The notes beneath the pieces are model-generated. The model saw only the letters and a program-made list of their open reading frames with translations, had not been told where the DNA came from and did no database searches. The position numbers and the translations under genes are program-made. Shown piece by piece: positions 30,480 through 41,856 of a DNA stretch of 64,000 bases. The DNA is from Pachyseris speciosa (lineage: Eukaryota; Cnidaria; Anthozoa; Scleractinia; Pachyseridae): positions 190,001 to 254,000 of the forward strand of contig JAEMWC010000752.1 in assembly GCA_016490735.1 (NCBI GenBank), given 5' to 3'. Within the stretch, counting starts at the first letter, position 1. Each line of letters opens with the position of its first letter.

Positions 30480-33400
30480 AACTCAGTAATCAGAATAAGG
30501 CAAGTTGTGCTTCAACTGGTCTTACCTAACACTAAACGAAACCATAATGAATGAAAAAAAAAAAAAGAAGACACATGCTGAATTTTTCCCATTTTTCACA
30601 TGCATGAAGAAGAAAAAGACAAAATCAGTAATCAGAATAAGGCAAGTTATGCTTCAACTGGTCTTACCTAACACTAAACAAAAAACATAATGAGTGAAAA
30701 AACAAAGAAAGACAATTACATGCTGATTTTTCGCCATTTTCACATGGATGAGAAAGGAAAAGACAAAATCAGTAATAAGAATAAGGCAATTCACTACTAG
30801 GAGCAGACGTGTGAAAAGCAAGTGCAAAAACTGTGTGAAAAAGTGGTTATTTTCACAAGTTATTCACATGATATTCATTTATTTTCACAGTGGTTTCACA
30901 TGTTTATTTCACATACGTGTGAAAAATTTTACTGTGAAATGCGGGTGAAAATACATGTGAAAAAATGTTATCCTTTTCACACGGTGTTTTCACGCAGTGT
31001 CAAAAAAATTTCAAATGACTTTGAAGGATTGTTTTCAGAAAATGTTCACATGAAATTCACACACCTTACATTAAATGTTCACATGAATTTCACACACAAT
31101 TCACACGCATTTCACAAAGCTTTCATAAACGATTTTACACAGTCATGCAGAGATTTAAATATTTTGATCCGTGAGATAATAAGATATATATCACTCCAGA
31201 TAATCATACCCCAAATACTACCAAATTGCATATGGAGATTATCAGTGAAAACTGAGTACAGACAATATGAAAGAAATATGCTATCATTTATTTGCAGTTT
31301 CAAAACAACTTGAATGATTAATAATGTTCAGGAGAAAATTAAAAATCATGTTTCTTGCTAGATTAAAGTTATACATTTAACTGTTTATTAAAGAACTGAA
31401 GCAGTTTGTTGACTGACTCAGTCTGAAGCTGCATTCCTGAGCTCCACAACAGCTGAGTTAAACATCTACAGATCAAAACAAAAGATCATACCTCTGAGAA
31501 AAAATTGGTCCTTACTAGCTCATTCATGAATTGGTTCTTTCAACTTCATTCAAAACAAGGTCATGCATGTACAACAAGGTAAGGCAAGAACAGATTTTAA
31601 AACGAATCAGTCATCATGAAAAGGCGCTGATATCAGTCTCAGTACTAGCTAGCTTTAATTGTCTGTTATTTCAGTAAAATAGGACAATATTATGCTATGG
31701 AAAAGGCTAACTACAGAGCTCAAGTACATTGAGAATGATGGTAATCAGCTAGCTCTCAGGAAGAAAGCATATGGTATATCTATGAATTTTGAAGCAAATC
31801 TTGTACTATTTGCTTTTAACTTCAGCTTACCTGTTTAAGAGCGGTAGTAATCACTATTTCGTTGTTTCAATCCACCATTTTATGCTAAAAAGAAACTGAA
31901 ATCTTCAAAAAATGTACTGCTTGCAAAACGAGCTTGCAATTGCCCGCCAAAAAGAAACAGTCCTTACATGAGCCTGCAGTGGTATGCCTGCTGACCAAAA
32001 TGGCTCATTCATTCCCAGTCTCTCTACCTGCACACATTGCCCCTCTGAGGATGGTTTGTGCTTCCCACTTCTAAAAGCTTGATCAACTTAAAATCTAAGT
32101 GGGTGTAGCATTAATTAATATTTTCATGCACGTCTTCAATCCACTGACTTGTCATTGTAAAGTTATAATTTCTTCAATTCTCTACACATGTAAAGTGAAA
32201 CCTTTCTTCTGCATGGAGGTGTGTAATACATATTAATTACTAATTTTACATTTCATATGCCTAACTTATTTTCACATGTATTTGCATGTTTAGTTCACAT
32301 GGTACATTCTTTCACATGGTTATTTCACATGGTATATAAACAGATCACTATTGCACATGGTGTTTCACATGCTGAATTGCACTTAACTTTAAACTTATTT
32401 CATATTTCACACATTAACTGATAAATTCACACACATGTGAAACAAGAAATTTTGATGTGAATCCCTTTTCAAACCAAATTTCATATGCCTGAACTATTTT
32501 CATACGAGTTTCACATACATTTCACATGCTTTTCACACATTTGCTCCTAGTAGTGTGCAAGTTATACTTCAACTGGTCTTACCTAACATTAAACAAAAAC
32601 ATAATGAATAAAAGAAAAAAAAAAGACACTTACAGCCTGATTATTTCCATTTTTTTTTTCACATAGATGAGGAAGGAAAAGATAAAATCAGTAATAAGAA
32701 TAAGGCAAATTATGCTTCAACTGGTCTTACCTAACACTAAACAAAAACATTATGAGTAAAAACAAAAAAAGACACTTACTGACTGAATTTTTCGCCATTT
32801 TTTTCACGTGGATGAGGAAGAAAAAGACAAAATCAGTAATCAGGATAAGGCAAGTTATGTTTTAAATGGTCTTACCTAACACTAAACAAAACCATTATGA
32901 GTAAGAAACAAAAAAAGACACTTCCAGACTAAATTTTTCGCCATTTTTTCACATGGATCAGGAAGGAAAAGAAAAAATCAGTAATGAGAATAAGGCAAAT
33001 TATGCTTCAACTGGTCTTACCTAACACTAAACAAAACATAATGAGTGAAAAAACAAAGAAAGACACTTACCGTCTGATTTTTTGCCATTTTTTCACATGG
33101 ATGAGGAAGGAAAAGGTAAATCAGTAAAAAGAATAAGGCAAGTTATGCTTCAACTGGTCTTAACTAACTCTAAACAAAAACAATGAGTGAACAAACAAAG
33201 AAAGACACTTACAGCCTGATTTTTCGCCATTTTTTCACATGGATGAGGAAGGAAAAAATAAAATCAGTAATCACAGTGAGGTAAGTTATGCTTCAACTGG
33301 TCTTACCTAACACTAAACAAAAACATAATGAGTGAACAAACAAAGAAAGACACTTACAGCCTGATTTTTCGCCATTTTTTCACATGGATGAGGAAGGAAA

Positions 33401-36400
33401 AAATAAAATCAGTAATCAGAGTGAGGTAAGTTATGCTTCAACTGGTCTTAACTAACTCTAAACAAGAACAATGAGTGAAAAAACAAAAAACGACACTTAC
33501 CGCCTGAATTGTTCGCCATTTTTTTACATGGATGAGAAAGGAAAAGACAAAATCAGTAATCAGAATAAGTCAAGTTATGCTTCAACTGGTCTCACCTAAC
33601 ACTAAACAAAACATAATGAGTGGATAAACAAAGAAAGACACTTACAGCCTGATTTTCGCCATTTTTCACATGGATGAGGAAGGAAAAGGTAAATCAGTAA
33701 TAGGAATAAGGCAAATTATGCTTCAACTGGTCTCACCTAACACTAAACAAAAACATAATCAGTCAAAAAACAAAGAAAGATACTTACATGCTTTTTTTTC
33801 GCCGTTTTTCACATGCAATAGGAAGGAAAAGACAAAATAAGTAATCAGAATAAGACAATTTATGCTTCAACTGGTCTTACCTAACACTAAACAAAAATAA
33901 TGAATGAAAAAACAAAGAAACACACTTACAGCCTGATTTTTCGCCATTTTTTCACATGGATGAGGAAGGAAAAAAATAAAGTCAGTAATCAGAGTGCAGT
34001 AACTTATGCTTCAACTGGTCTTAACTAACTCTAAACAAAAACAATCAGGGAAAAAACAAAGAAAGACACTTAACGACTGATTATTTCCATTTTTTTTTTC
34101 TTCACATAGACGAGGAAGGTAAAAGATAAAATCAGTAATCAGAATAAGTCGAGTCATGCTTTAACGTCTTAACTAACTGTAAACAAAACATAATGAGTAA
34201 AATCATAGAGAAAGACACTTACCGCCTGATTTTTCGCCATTTTTTCACATGGACGAGGAAGGAAAAGACAAAATCAGTAATCAGAATAAGTCAAGTTATG
34301 CTTCAACTGGTCTTACCTAACACTAAACACAACATAATGAGTGAAAAAACAAAGAAAGAAACTTACAGTCTGATTTTTCGCCATTTTCCACATGGATGAG
34401 GGAGGAAAAGGTAAATCAGTAATAAGAATAAGGCAAGTTACGCTTCAACTAGTCTTAACTAACTCTAACAAAAACATGAGTGAAAAAACAAAGCAAGAAA
34501 GACACTTACTCCCTGAATATTTCCATTTTTTTTTTCACATGGATGAGGAAGGAAAAGACAAAATCAGTAATCAGAATAAGTCAAGTTATGCTTCAACTGG
34601 TCTTACCTAACTCTAAACAAAACATAATGAGTGAAAAAATAAACAAAGACACTTACGGGCTGATTTTTCGCCATTTTTCACATGGATGAGGAAGGAAAAG
34701 GTAAATCAGTGATAAGAATGAGGCAAGTTATGCTTCAACTGGTCTTACCTAACACTAAACAAAAACATAAGTGAAAAAACAAAGAAATAAAGACACTTAC
34801 TCACTGATTATTTCCATTTTTTTTACATAGATGAGGAAGGAAAAGATAAAATCAGTAATCAGAATAAGGCAAGTTATGCTTTAACGTCTTAACTAACTCT
34901 AAACAAAACATAATGAGTGAAAAAACAAAGAAAGACCCTTACATGCTGATTTTTCGCCGTTTTTCACATGCACCAGGAAGGAAAAGACAAAATCAGTAAT
35001 AAGAATAAGGCAAGTTATGCTTCAACTGGTCTTACCTAACACTAAACAAAAACATAATGAATTAAAGAAAAAAAGAAAGACACTTACAGCCTGGTTATTT
35101 CAATTTTTTTTTTCACATAGATGAGGAAGGAAAAGATAAAATCAGTAATCAGAATAAGGCAAATTATAATTCACCTGGTCTTACCTAACACTAAACAAAA
35201 ACATTATGAGTAGAAAACAAAAAAAAGACACTTACTGACTGAATTTTTCGCCATTTTTTTCACGTGGATGAGGAAGAAAAAGAAAAAATCAGTAATCAGA
35301 ATAAGGCAAGTTATGCTTCAAATGGTCTTACCTAACACCAAACAAAAACATAATGAGTGAAAAAACAAAGAAAGACACTGTCTGATTTTTCGCCATTTTT
35401 TCACATGGATGAGGAAGGAAAAGGTAAATCAGTAATAAGAATAAGGCAACTTATGCTTCAACGGGTCTTAACTAACTCTAAACAAAAACAATCAGTAAAA
35501 AAACAAAGAAAGACACTTACAGCCTAAATTTTTCGCCATTTTTTAACATGGATAAGGAAGGAAAAGACAAAATCAGTAATCAGAATAAGTCAAGTTATGC
35601 TTCAACTGGTCTTACCTAACACTAAACAAAAACATTATGAGTAGAAAACAAAAAAAGACACTTACTGACTGAATTTTTCGCCATTTTTTAACGTGCATAA
35701 GGAAGGAAAAGACAAAATCAGTAATAAGAATAAGGCAAGTTATGCTTCAACTGGTCTTACCAAACAAAAACATAATGAGTGAAAAAACAAAGAAAGACAC
35801 AGTCTGATTTTTCGTCATTTTTTCACATGGATGATGAAGGAAAAAAAATTCAGTAATCAGAGTGAGGTAAGTTATGCTTCAACTGGTCTTAACTAACTCT
35901 AAACAAAAACAATGAGTGAAAAAAACAAAGAAAGACACTTACAGCCTGAGTTTTTCGCCATTTTTTAACATGGATGAGGAAGGAAAAGACAAAATCAGTA
36001 ATCAGAATAAGTCAAGTTATGCTTCAACTGGTCTTACCTAAGACTAAACAAAAACATAATGAGTGAACAAACAAAGAAAGACACCAACAGCCTGATTTTT
36101 CGCCATTTTTTCACATGGATGAGGAAGGAAAAAATAAAATCAGTAATCAGAGTGAGGTAAGTTATGCTTCCACTGGTCTTAACTAACTCTAAACAAAAAC
36201 AATGAGTGAAAAAACAAAAAAACGACACTTACCGCCTGAATTGTTCGCCATTTTTTCACATGGATGAGAAAGGAAAAGACAAAATCAGTAATCAGAATAA
36301 GTCAAGTTATGCTTCAACTGGTCTCACCTAACACTAAACAAAACATAATGAGCGGAAAAACAAAGAAAGACACTTACAGCCTGATTTTCGCCATTTTTTC

Positions 36401-38090
36401 AATGGATGAGAAAGGAAAAGGTAAATCAGTAATAGGAAGAAGGCAAGTTATGCTTCAAATGGTCTCACCTAACACTAAACAAAAACATAATTAGTCAAAA
36501 AACAAAGAAAGACACTTACATGCTTTTTTTTCGCCGTTTTTCACATGCATGAGGAAGGAAAAGACAAAATCAGTAATCAGAATAAGGCAAGTTATGCTTC
36601 AACTGGTCTTACCTAACACTAAGCAAAAACATAATGAACGAAAAAACAAAGAAAGACACTTACAGCCTGATTTTTCGCCATTTTTTCACATGGGTTAGGA
36701 AGGAAAAAAAAATCAGTAATCAGAGTGCAGTAAGTTATGCTTCAACTGGTCTTAACTAACTCTAAACAAAAACAATCAGTGAAAAAACAAAGAAAGAAAG
36801 ACACTTAACGACTGATTATTTCCAGTTTTTTTTTCACATAAACGAGGAAGGAAAAGGTAAAATCAGTCACCAGAATAAGCCAAGTCATGCTTTAACGTCT
36901 TAACTAACTGTAAACAAAACATAATGAGTGAAAAAACAAAGAAAGACACTTACCACCTGATTTTTCGCCAATTTTTCACATGGATGAGGAAGGAAAAGAC
37001 AAAATCAGTAATCAGAATAAGTCAAGTTATGCTTCAACTGGTCTTACCTAATACTAAACACAACATAATGAGTGAAAAAACAAAGAAAAACGCTTACAGT
37101 CTGACTTTTCGCCATTTTTCACATGGATGAGGGAGGAAAAGGTAAATCAGTTATAAGAATAAGGCAAGTTATGCTTCAACTGGTCTTAACTAACTCCAAC
37201 AAAAACATGAGTGAAAAAACAAAGAAAGACACTTACCCCCTGATTATTTCCAATTTTTTTTTACATGGATGAGGAAGGAAAAGACAAAATCAGTAATTAG
37301 AATAAGTCAAGTTATGCTTCAACTGGTCTTACCTAACACTAAACAAAACATAATGAGTGAAGAAATAAATAAAGACACTTACAGCCTGATTTTTCGCCAT
37401 TTTTCACATGGATGAGGAAGGAAAAGGTAAATCAGTAATAAGAATAAGGGAAGTTGTGCTTCAACTGGTCTTAACTAACACTAAACAAAAACATGAGTGA
37501 AAAAACTAAGAAAGAAAGACACTTACTCACTGATTATTTCCATTTTTTTTTACATAGATGAGGAAGGAAAAGATAAAATCAGTAATCAGAATAAGGCAAG
37601 TTATGCTTTAACGTCTTAACTAACTCTAAACAAAACATAATGAGTGAAAAAACAAAGAAAGACATTTACATGCTGATTTTTGGCCGTTTTTCAGATGCAC
37701 GAGGAAGGAAAAGACAAAATCAGTAATAAGAATAAGGCAAGTTATGCTTCAACTGGTCTTACCTAACACTAAACAAAAACATAATGAATGAAAAAAAAAA
37801 AAAAAAAAGAAAGACACTTACAGCCTGATTATTTCCATTTTTTTTTTCACAGAGATGAGGAAGGAAAAGATAAAATCATTAATCAGAATAAAGCAAGTCA
37901 TGATTTAACGTCTTAACTAACTCTAAACAAAACATAATGAGTGAAAAAACAAAGACACTTACAGACTGATTTTTCGCCATTTTTCACATGGATGAGGAAG
38001 GAAAAGGTAAATCAGTGATAAGAATGAGGCAAGTTATGCTTCAACTGGTCTTACCTAACGCTAAACAAAAACATAATGAGTTAAAAAAAG
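30480..38090 (+). repeat. ~144 bp satellite array with higher-order structure
   Basis: The monomer runs through gagtgaaaaaacaaagaaag, tttttcgccattttttcaca, tggatgaggaaggaaaagac, aaatcagtaatcagaataag and a gcttcaactggtcttaccta-type end. About 40 copies occur, split by an insertion at 30,792-32,555. Distinct monomer variants recur about 2.73 kb apart (33.25-35.15 kb against 35.97-37.87 kb). Short ORFs in this block are repeat artefacts. Confidence 0.92.
30792..32555. mobile_element. Non-autonomous CACTA-ended DNA transposon
   Basis: The ends cactactaggagca and tgctcctagtagtg are perfect 14 bp inverted repeats, extending imperfectly to 26 bp with ygtgtgaaaa. Both subterminal regions (30,808-31,140 and 32,270-32,540) are packed with ttcaca/tgtgaa motifs in both orientations, as in EnSpm/CACTA subterminal repeats. 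The insertion splits a satellite monomer, with gcaa on both sides. The interior has no transposase. Confidence 0.7.
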
Positions 38091-38421
38091 AGAGACGTGT
38101 ACGGTCTGATATTGATGTTGATATTGATAACGAATGCCTAATCTAATTTGACAGGCGCACATTTAAACACAACGTGTGAAAATAAGTGTAAAATAATTGT
38201 GAAACGATAGTACTTTAGAAATGGAAAAGAAAGGAAGAGACAAAGTCAGTTTTTAGAATATGGCACGTAAATTATGCTTCATGTTGTCTTATGTATCTGT
38301 AAACAAACACTTTGGGATAGATCAATCACCACACTTTTACAAGGACTAAAATAGACATTTTAGTATACAGGAGCGCATTTGAAAGCCAAGAACATGATGA
38401 ATTAAAAAACAAAGACACTTT

Positions 38422-38551
38422 GAGACATAATTTTGGACGGTTCACATGATCGAGACATTACACTTCAATGGTTCACAACGGTTCACATCGGTTCACATCC
38501 CCAGTTAAAGAATATAAAGATATACTTTGTTTGACTTATGTGAACTGTTGT
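38422..38551 (+). repeat. 130 bp direct repeat, right copy
   Basis: Same-orientation partner of 30,334-30,463, about 90% identical by eye. The DNA between 38,091 and 38,421 is a diverged end of the array with no gene. Confidence 0.85.
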
Positions 38552-38702
38552 GAGCCGTTATGAATGGTTGGAAGGCCACCTCAGGACAAATATTCCGCTA
38601 ACAACATGAAGGAAAGAAGCAGAAAATGTGGTTGTTATGTGTGAGAACTGTTCATGAGAACTGTCACAATGTCAAATGAGTAGTCTTATGGGAATTTGAC
38701 AA

Positions 38703-38851
38703 ACACACATGTAAAGTGGGGGTTCTGGTGCAGTTTGCAATCGCAACAGAACATAAATCAAATCTCCTCGTCGCGCCGCTCCCGCCGATTTGGTTTATTT
38801 TCTGTTGCTCATGCAAACAGCGACCAAAACCCCCACTTTACATATGTGTGT
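38703..38851. repeat. 149 bp foldback element
   Basis: The arms of about 65 bp (acacacatgtaaagtggggg and its inverse ccccactttacatatgtgtg; caacagaacataaatcaaat and its inverse) face each other around a gtcgcgccgctcccgcc centre. It lies just outside Polinton element 2. Confidence 0.75.
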
Positions 38852-38933
38852 ATGTGGAGGAGTTAGCCAAGGAAACCAGTTAAACCATACAATTTGCGCC
38901 ACATATACACCCCAATTGAAGAAAAATATGCTC

Positions 38934-39045
38934 AGGTATATACAGGAATGGCTGCAGCACGCGTTGGGGAAGAGGTCCTCAACGAGTACTACGGCGAAGC
39001 CGCCCCAGCGGAGGGAAACATCGGCCTGCCCGCCCAAGCGGAAAG
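38934..39045 (+). repeat. Left terminal inverted repeat of element 2, coding
   Basis: It matches the reverse complement of 51,180-51,291 and contains the ATG and first ~31 codons of the leftmost gene (MAAARVGEEVLNEYYGEAAP). Confidence 0.85.
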
Positions 39046-39838
39046 GAGGCCGGACTTAGAAGCTGAAGTGAAGCAACAGATGAAACCAATCCGTGCGGCT
39101 GAAGAGGAGTTTTTACCACTTCCTCCGCTCCTCCTTTCTCTTCCTCCACCTCCGAAGGAAGATCTCCGTGCTGAATCAAACAGCCTGCGAACACTCAGCT
39201 CAATTATCACAAAAATGGGAAAAAAAAAACTCATTGGGAAAAAAAAAAAAACTCATTGGGAACTCATAAAGGAAAGGAACGAAATTTTGGAAAAAAGAAA
39301 AAAAAAAAAAGGCCCGCCCGCCCAAGCCCATTTAATACTTACATCAGAGATCACAAGCAACCACTTGCTTTGTGACCCCATCCTAAAAAGTGTAATAAAA
39401 AACAACATTAAAGAACGGGAAGAAATGGGTTGGGATGAGATTAACCAAGTTATTAGTGAAGCCCCAGTGTGTGAAAAAATGAATCAAATTACAAGAATAT
39501 TAGTTTCAAGCAAATATAGATACTGTAGCTTTAATGGGCTTTGTGACTTATGCCCCAGAAAAGGCGACAAAAAACATTATATTGAACCACCTTGGTTTGG
39601 CCATGAAGACTATGAAGAAGAATTCTTGAAATTCTGTTATGCTGTTGAATGTATAAAGGGTTTCCGAGATTTGACAGCACTCAAAATATTTTTTTGTGAA
39701 GCTGCGCCCGCGGTGCTATACAAAGCTGGTTTTTGTTATCCCACAGCTTTTACATTTCGCCGCTACAATTTTTCTTCCATTTTTTATTTTATTGTGCCCC
39801 GAACATTGGGTGTTTTCTTCCCTCCCTTCACACAGTAA
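38948..39838 (+). CDS. Hypothetical protein starting inside the left terminal repeat
   Basis: The start MAAARVGEEVLNEYYGEAAP is shared with the polymerase at the other end of the element, because the start lies in the terminal repeat. A Pro/Leu-rich part follows (PLPPLLLSLPPPP), then Lys runs from poly-A tracts near 39,220 and 39,300, and a second PPAQA phrase. The C-terminal half has a Cys cluster (YCSFNGLCDLCPRKGDKKHY) that may bind zinc. The frame is open for 297 codons without a break. The family is unknown. Phase across the poly-A tracts is uncertain. Confidence 0.5.
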   Translation: MAAARVGEEVLNEYYGEAAPAEGNIGLPAQAERRPDLEAEVKQQMKPIRAAEEEFLPLPPLLLSLPPPPKEDLRAESNSLRTLSSIITKMGKKKLIGKKKKTHWELIKERNEILEKRKKKKGPPAQAHLILTSEITSNHLLCDPILKSVIKNNIKEREEMGWDEINQVISEAPVCEKMNQITRILVSSKYRYCSFNGLCDLCPRKGDKKHYIEPPWFGHEDYEEEFLKFCYAVECIKGFRDLTALKIFFCEAAPAVLYKAGFCYPTAFTFRRYNFSSIFYFIVPRTLGVFFPPFTQ

Positions 39839-40337
39839 AGATCCTCCATGATCTTTCAAGGTTTGGTTTATGTTTAAATTGAAATCTTTGTTTGATCTTT
39901 CAACCGAAAAGAATTAGCATAAGTGACAGGAACTTTGTTGGGGGGGGGGGGGGGGGTGGTTTCCCTTTTGAATGAGTCATTAAATTACATCATTAATTTT
40001 TTTAAGCCTAAAAAAGGCTTTGTTTCAATGCACATTCCTGAAGGCTTAACTTTTTTCAAGCCCAAAGGTATGTTAACCTTCAGGAATGTAAACAATTCTG
40101 CAAAGATCATTTGTTGGCGTAATCTTTGCTTTTTTCAACATCTTTCATCGCTTCAACAAATTCAAAGGAGATTTGTTCTACCTCTCTTTGCCAAACAGGC
40201 GTTGAAAGCACTCTGAAAAACACAGATAATAGCATGGAGCAGAGCAATCATTCTGTCCCATAATATTTACATTAGACGTGTTCAATTTGGGGTTTTCAAG
40301 AAACTTATATAGAATTTCACGTTTCTTCCTTCAAAAC
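39839..40337. other. Degenerate ORF tail in element 2
   Basis: Around 39,910-39,990 the plus strand has a degenerate match to the minus-strand ORF tail at 57,387-57,440 (gacaggaac, gtttccctttygaatgagtca). A G run interrupts it at 39,941-39,956. I see no intact gene here. Confidence 0.4.
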
Positions 40338-40915
40338 TTAGTTCAAAGCTGCGCCCGCCGAGAGTTTTTTTCTGAACTCCTCGCGAACCTCTTCCCTTAA
40401 GTTTTTAAGATCTGGTGGCGCCGGAGCAGGCTGTTTTTTTTTTTTTTTGCGAATTTTGCACGCAAAACTTCTTTCGGTTGGTCAAAACTTTTCATTTCAT
40501 GTGTTGCGTGTTTAAACTCAATATCCGTAACCCGATTATCATCAAGGGCTTTACAAACAAAGGAATTTATTGTATCATGTTTCAAGCATTTTGTTAACAC
40601 CTGACAAAAAGGTGGAAAACGCACCGCAAACACCTCCCACAACACCGAGAGGAACACTGACCACAATTCCAACGCCCGCCAGTGCAGAGGCGACAGCTCC
40701 AGACGACAGAGCTGTTGATGCAACCCCAAAACCGGCAACAGCATAGCTGCAGGCTTTTTGAGCCTTTTTGTATTTTTTAAGAACAACTCTGTAGTGCTCC
40801 GCCTCATCGGAATTTTTTTTTTCAATTTTGCTGAGCTCAGTCAGCTGGAAAGTTTCGGCATTGGGAAGATTGGGGTATAACGGCGTATACTGCTGTTCTG
40901 CAACGCTTGGGGACG
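40338..40915 (-). pseudogene. Membrane protein with two hydrophobic segments, frameshifted
   Basis: The minus frame has a helical part (YRVVLKKYKKAQKA), then long hydrophobic Ala/Gly/Val segments (AVAGFGVASTALSSGAVASA and GIVVSVPLGVVGGVCGAF). A frame break near 40,590 follows, then NSFVCKALDDNRVTDIEFKH and a C-terminal LREEVREEFRKKLSAGAALN ending at 40,338. This is a membrane-anchored protein with a helical cytosolic tail, of unknown function. It lies 3' of the penton-like gene in the same orientation, and the true start is unclear. Confidence 0.5.
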
Positions 40916-40921
40916 TTGAGC

Positions 40922-41344
40922 TTACACGTTTACACTGGGGACGTTGAGCTTTGAAATAAATGCATCTGTCTGAAGCCGCCAGGAGACTCCAAGAAAATCA
41001 ATTAAATTTTGTGAAAACTGAAGTTTTTCGCTTTCAGGGTTGTTAATAACCACAGCGCCAGCGGGGCTATTCGCCTCTGTGGTTACATTGGCGTTGAGTT
41101 GTTTGAAAACAGATTTAAGAGTTTTTGCCAGACCCTTGGGTTTGTAATGCCCTGGGGGGAACCCCTTTCCAGACTGTGGTTGATTATGGGCATTTAAAAG
41201 TCAAATTGTCGCAGCTTTTTTCAAGTCAAGCCAAGAATTACAAAGCGAGCAGGAAATAAGCTGGACGTATTCAGCTTTCGGAACCGGCTCTTTTAAAAAG
41301 ACGGTGCAGGAGTTGTCAGTTGTGGAAATGGTGATCACAACCAT
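40922..41344 (-). pseudogene. Penton-like minor capsid candidate (element 2), truncated
   Basis: The start is MVVITISTTDNSCTVFLKEP at 41,344. The frame has an in-frame TGA after LDLKKAATI, a frame change near 41,160, and continues HYKPKGLAKTLKSVFKQLNA and LIDFLGVSWRLQTDAFISKL to a stop at 40,922. The layout (short beta-rich protein beginning with a conserved KEP segment) fits the minor capsid protein of the second Polinton lineage, but the C-terminal half is missing. A short tandem repeat (ggggacgttgagctt, twice at 40,910-40,952) marks the probable deletion edge. Confidence 0.45.
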
Positions 41345-41379
41345 TGTATTTCAAGCAAAGATAATCATTCAATTGAAAA

Positions 41380-41856
41380 TATTACCTCTGTTCATAATCG
41401 ATGACCAATCTCTTGCAGTGGATGCAAACCCCAGAGGCCAACCAAATTGCGAAAAACGCGCAAGACAAGGCATGGGGGCCTTTTCTGGCATAATACCCAA
41501 ATGCCGACAAGAGCAAATTTGTATCCAGCGTTGATTTCACACCCGACCACAAGGCAACAGCGGAAATTATGTACAAAGCAGAGCCAGACTATCTGAAAAG
41601 CGTATTTGGTTCAGACAGCAAATATTGGCCTCAGGCAATGAAACAGGCTCTGGGATTAAATGCTGCAAAAAGAGGGTTTCCACTCCAACTTTCCGCCGTC
41701 TCGGGGCGCTCGCCACAGACAATCCCAGCTGTTGATTTCACAGAAAAAATTCAATCGCAAATTGGCGAAAAGCTGAACGGTTTGCAAAATTTTATGTTAC
41801 ACCCACAGACTTTTTCACAACACAGTACAGGAACATTTTTAAAGACACAAAGATGA
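41380..41856 (+). pseudogene. Conserved small Polinton protein, upstream part broken
   Basis: The frame that includes MYKAEPDYLKSVFGSDSKYW (41,569) and RSPQTIPAVDFTEKIQSQIG is open upstream as VDFTPDHKATAEI to a stop near 41,490, and earlier pieces (KNAQDKAWGPFLA) continue the same pattern. It ends at 41,854 next to the start of the following gene. The family is not named. Order and strand suggest a virion-region gene. Confidence 0.4.

Noticed and set aside
30822..31313. 163-codon plus ORF
   Set aside because: It is made of ttcaca-type subterminal motifs of the CACTA-ended transposon.
32556..38090. Many ORFs of 60-76 codons sharing MSEKTKKDTY-type starts
   Set aside because: They are repeated translations of the 144 bp satellite.
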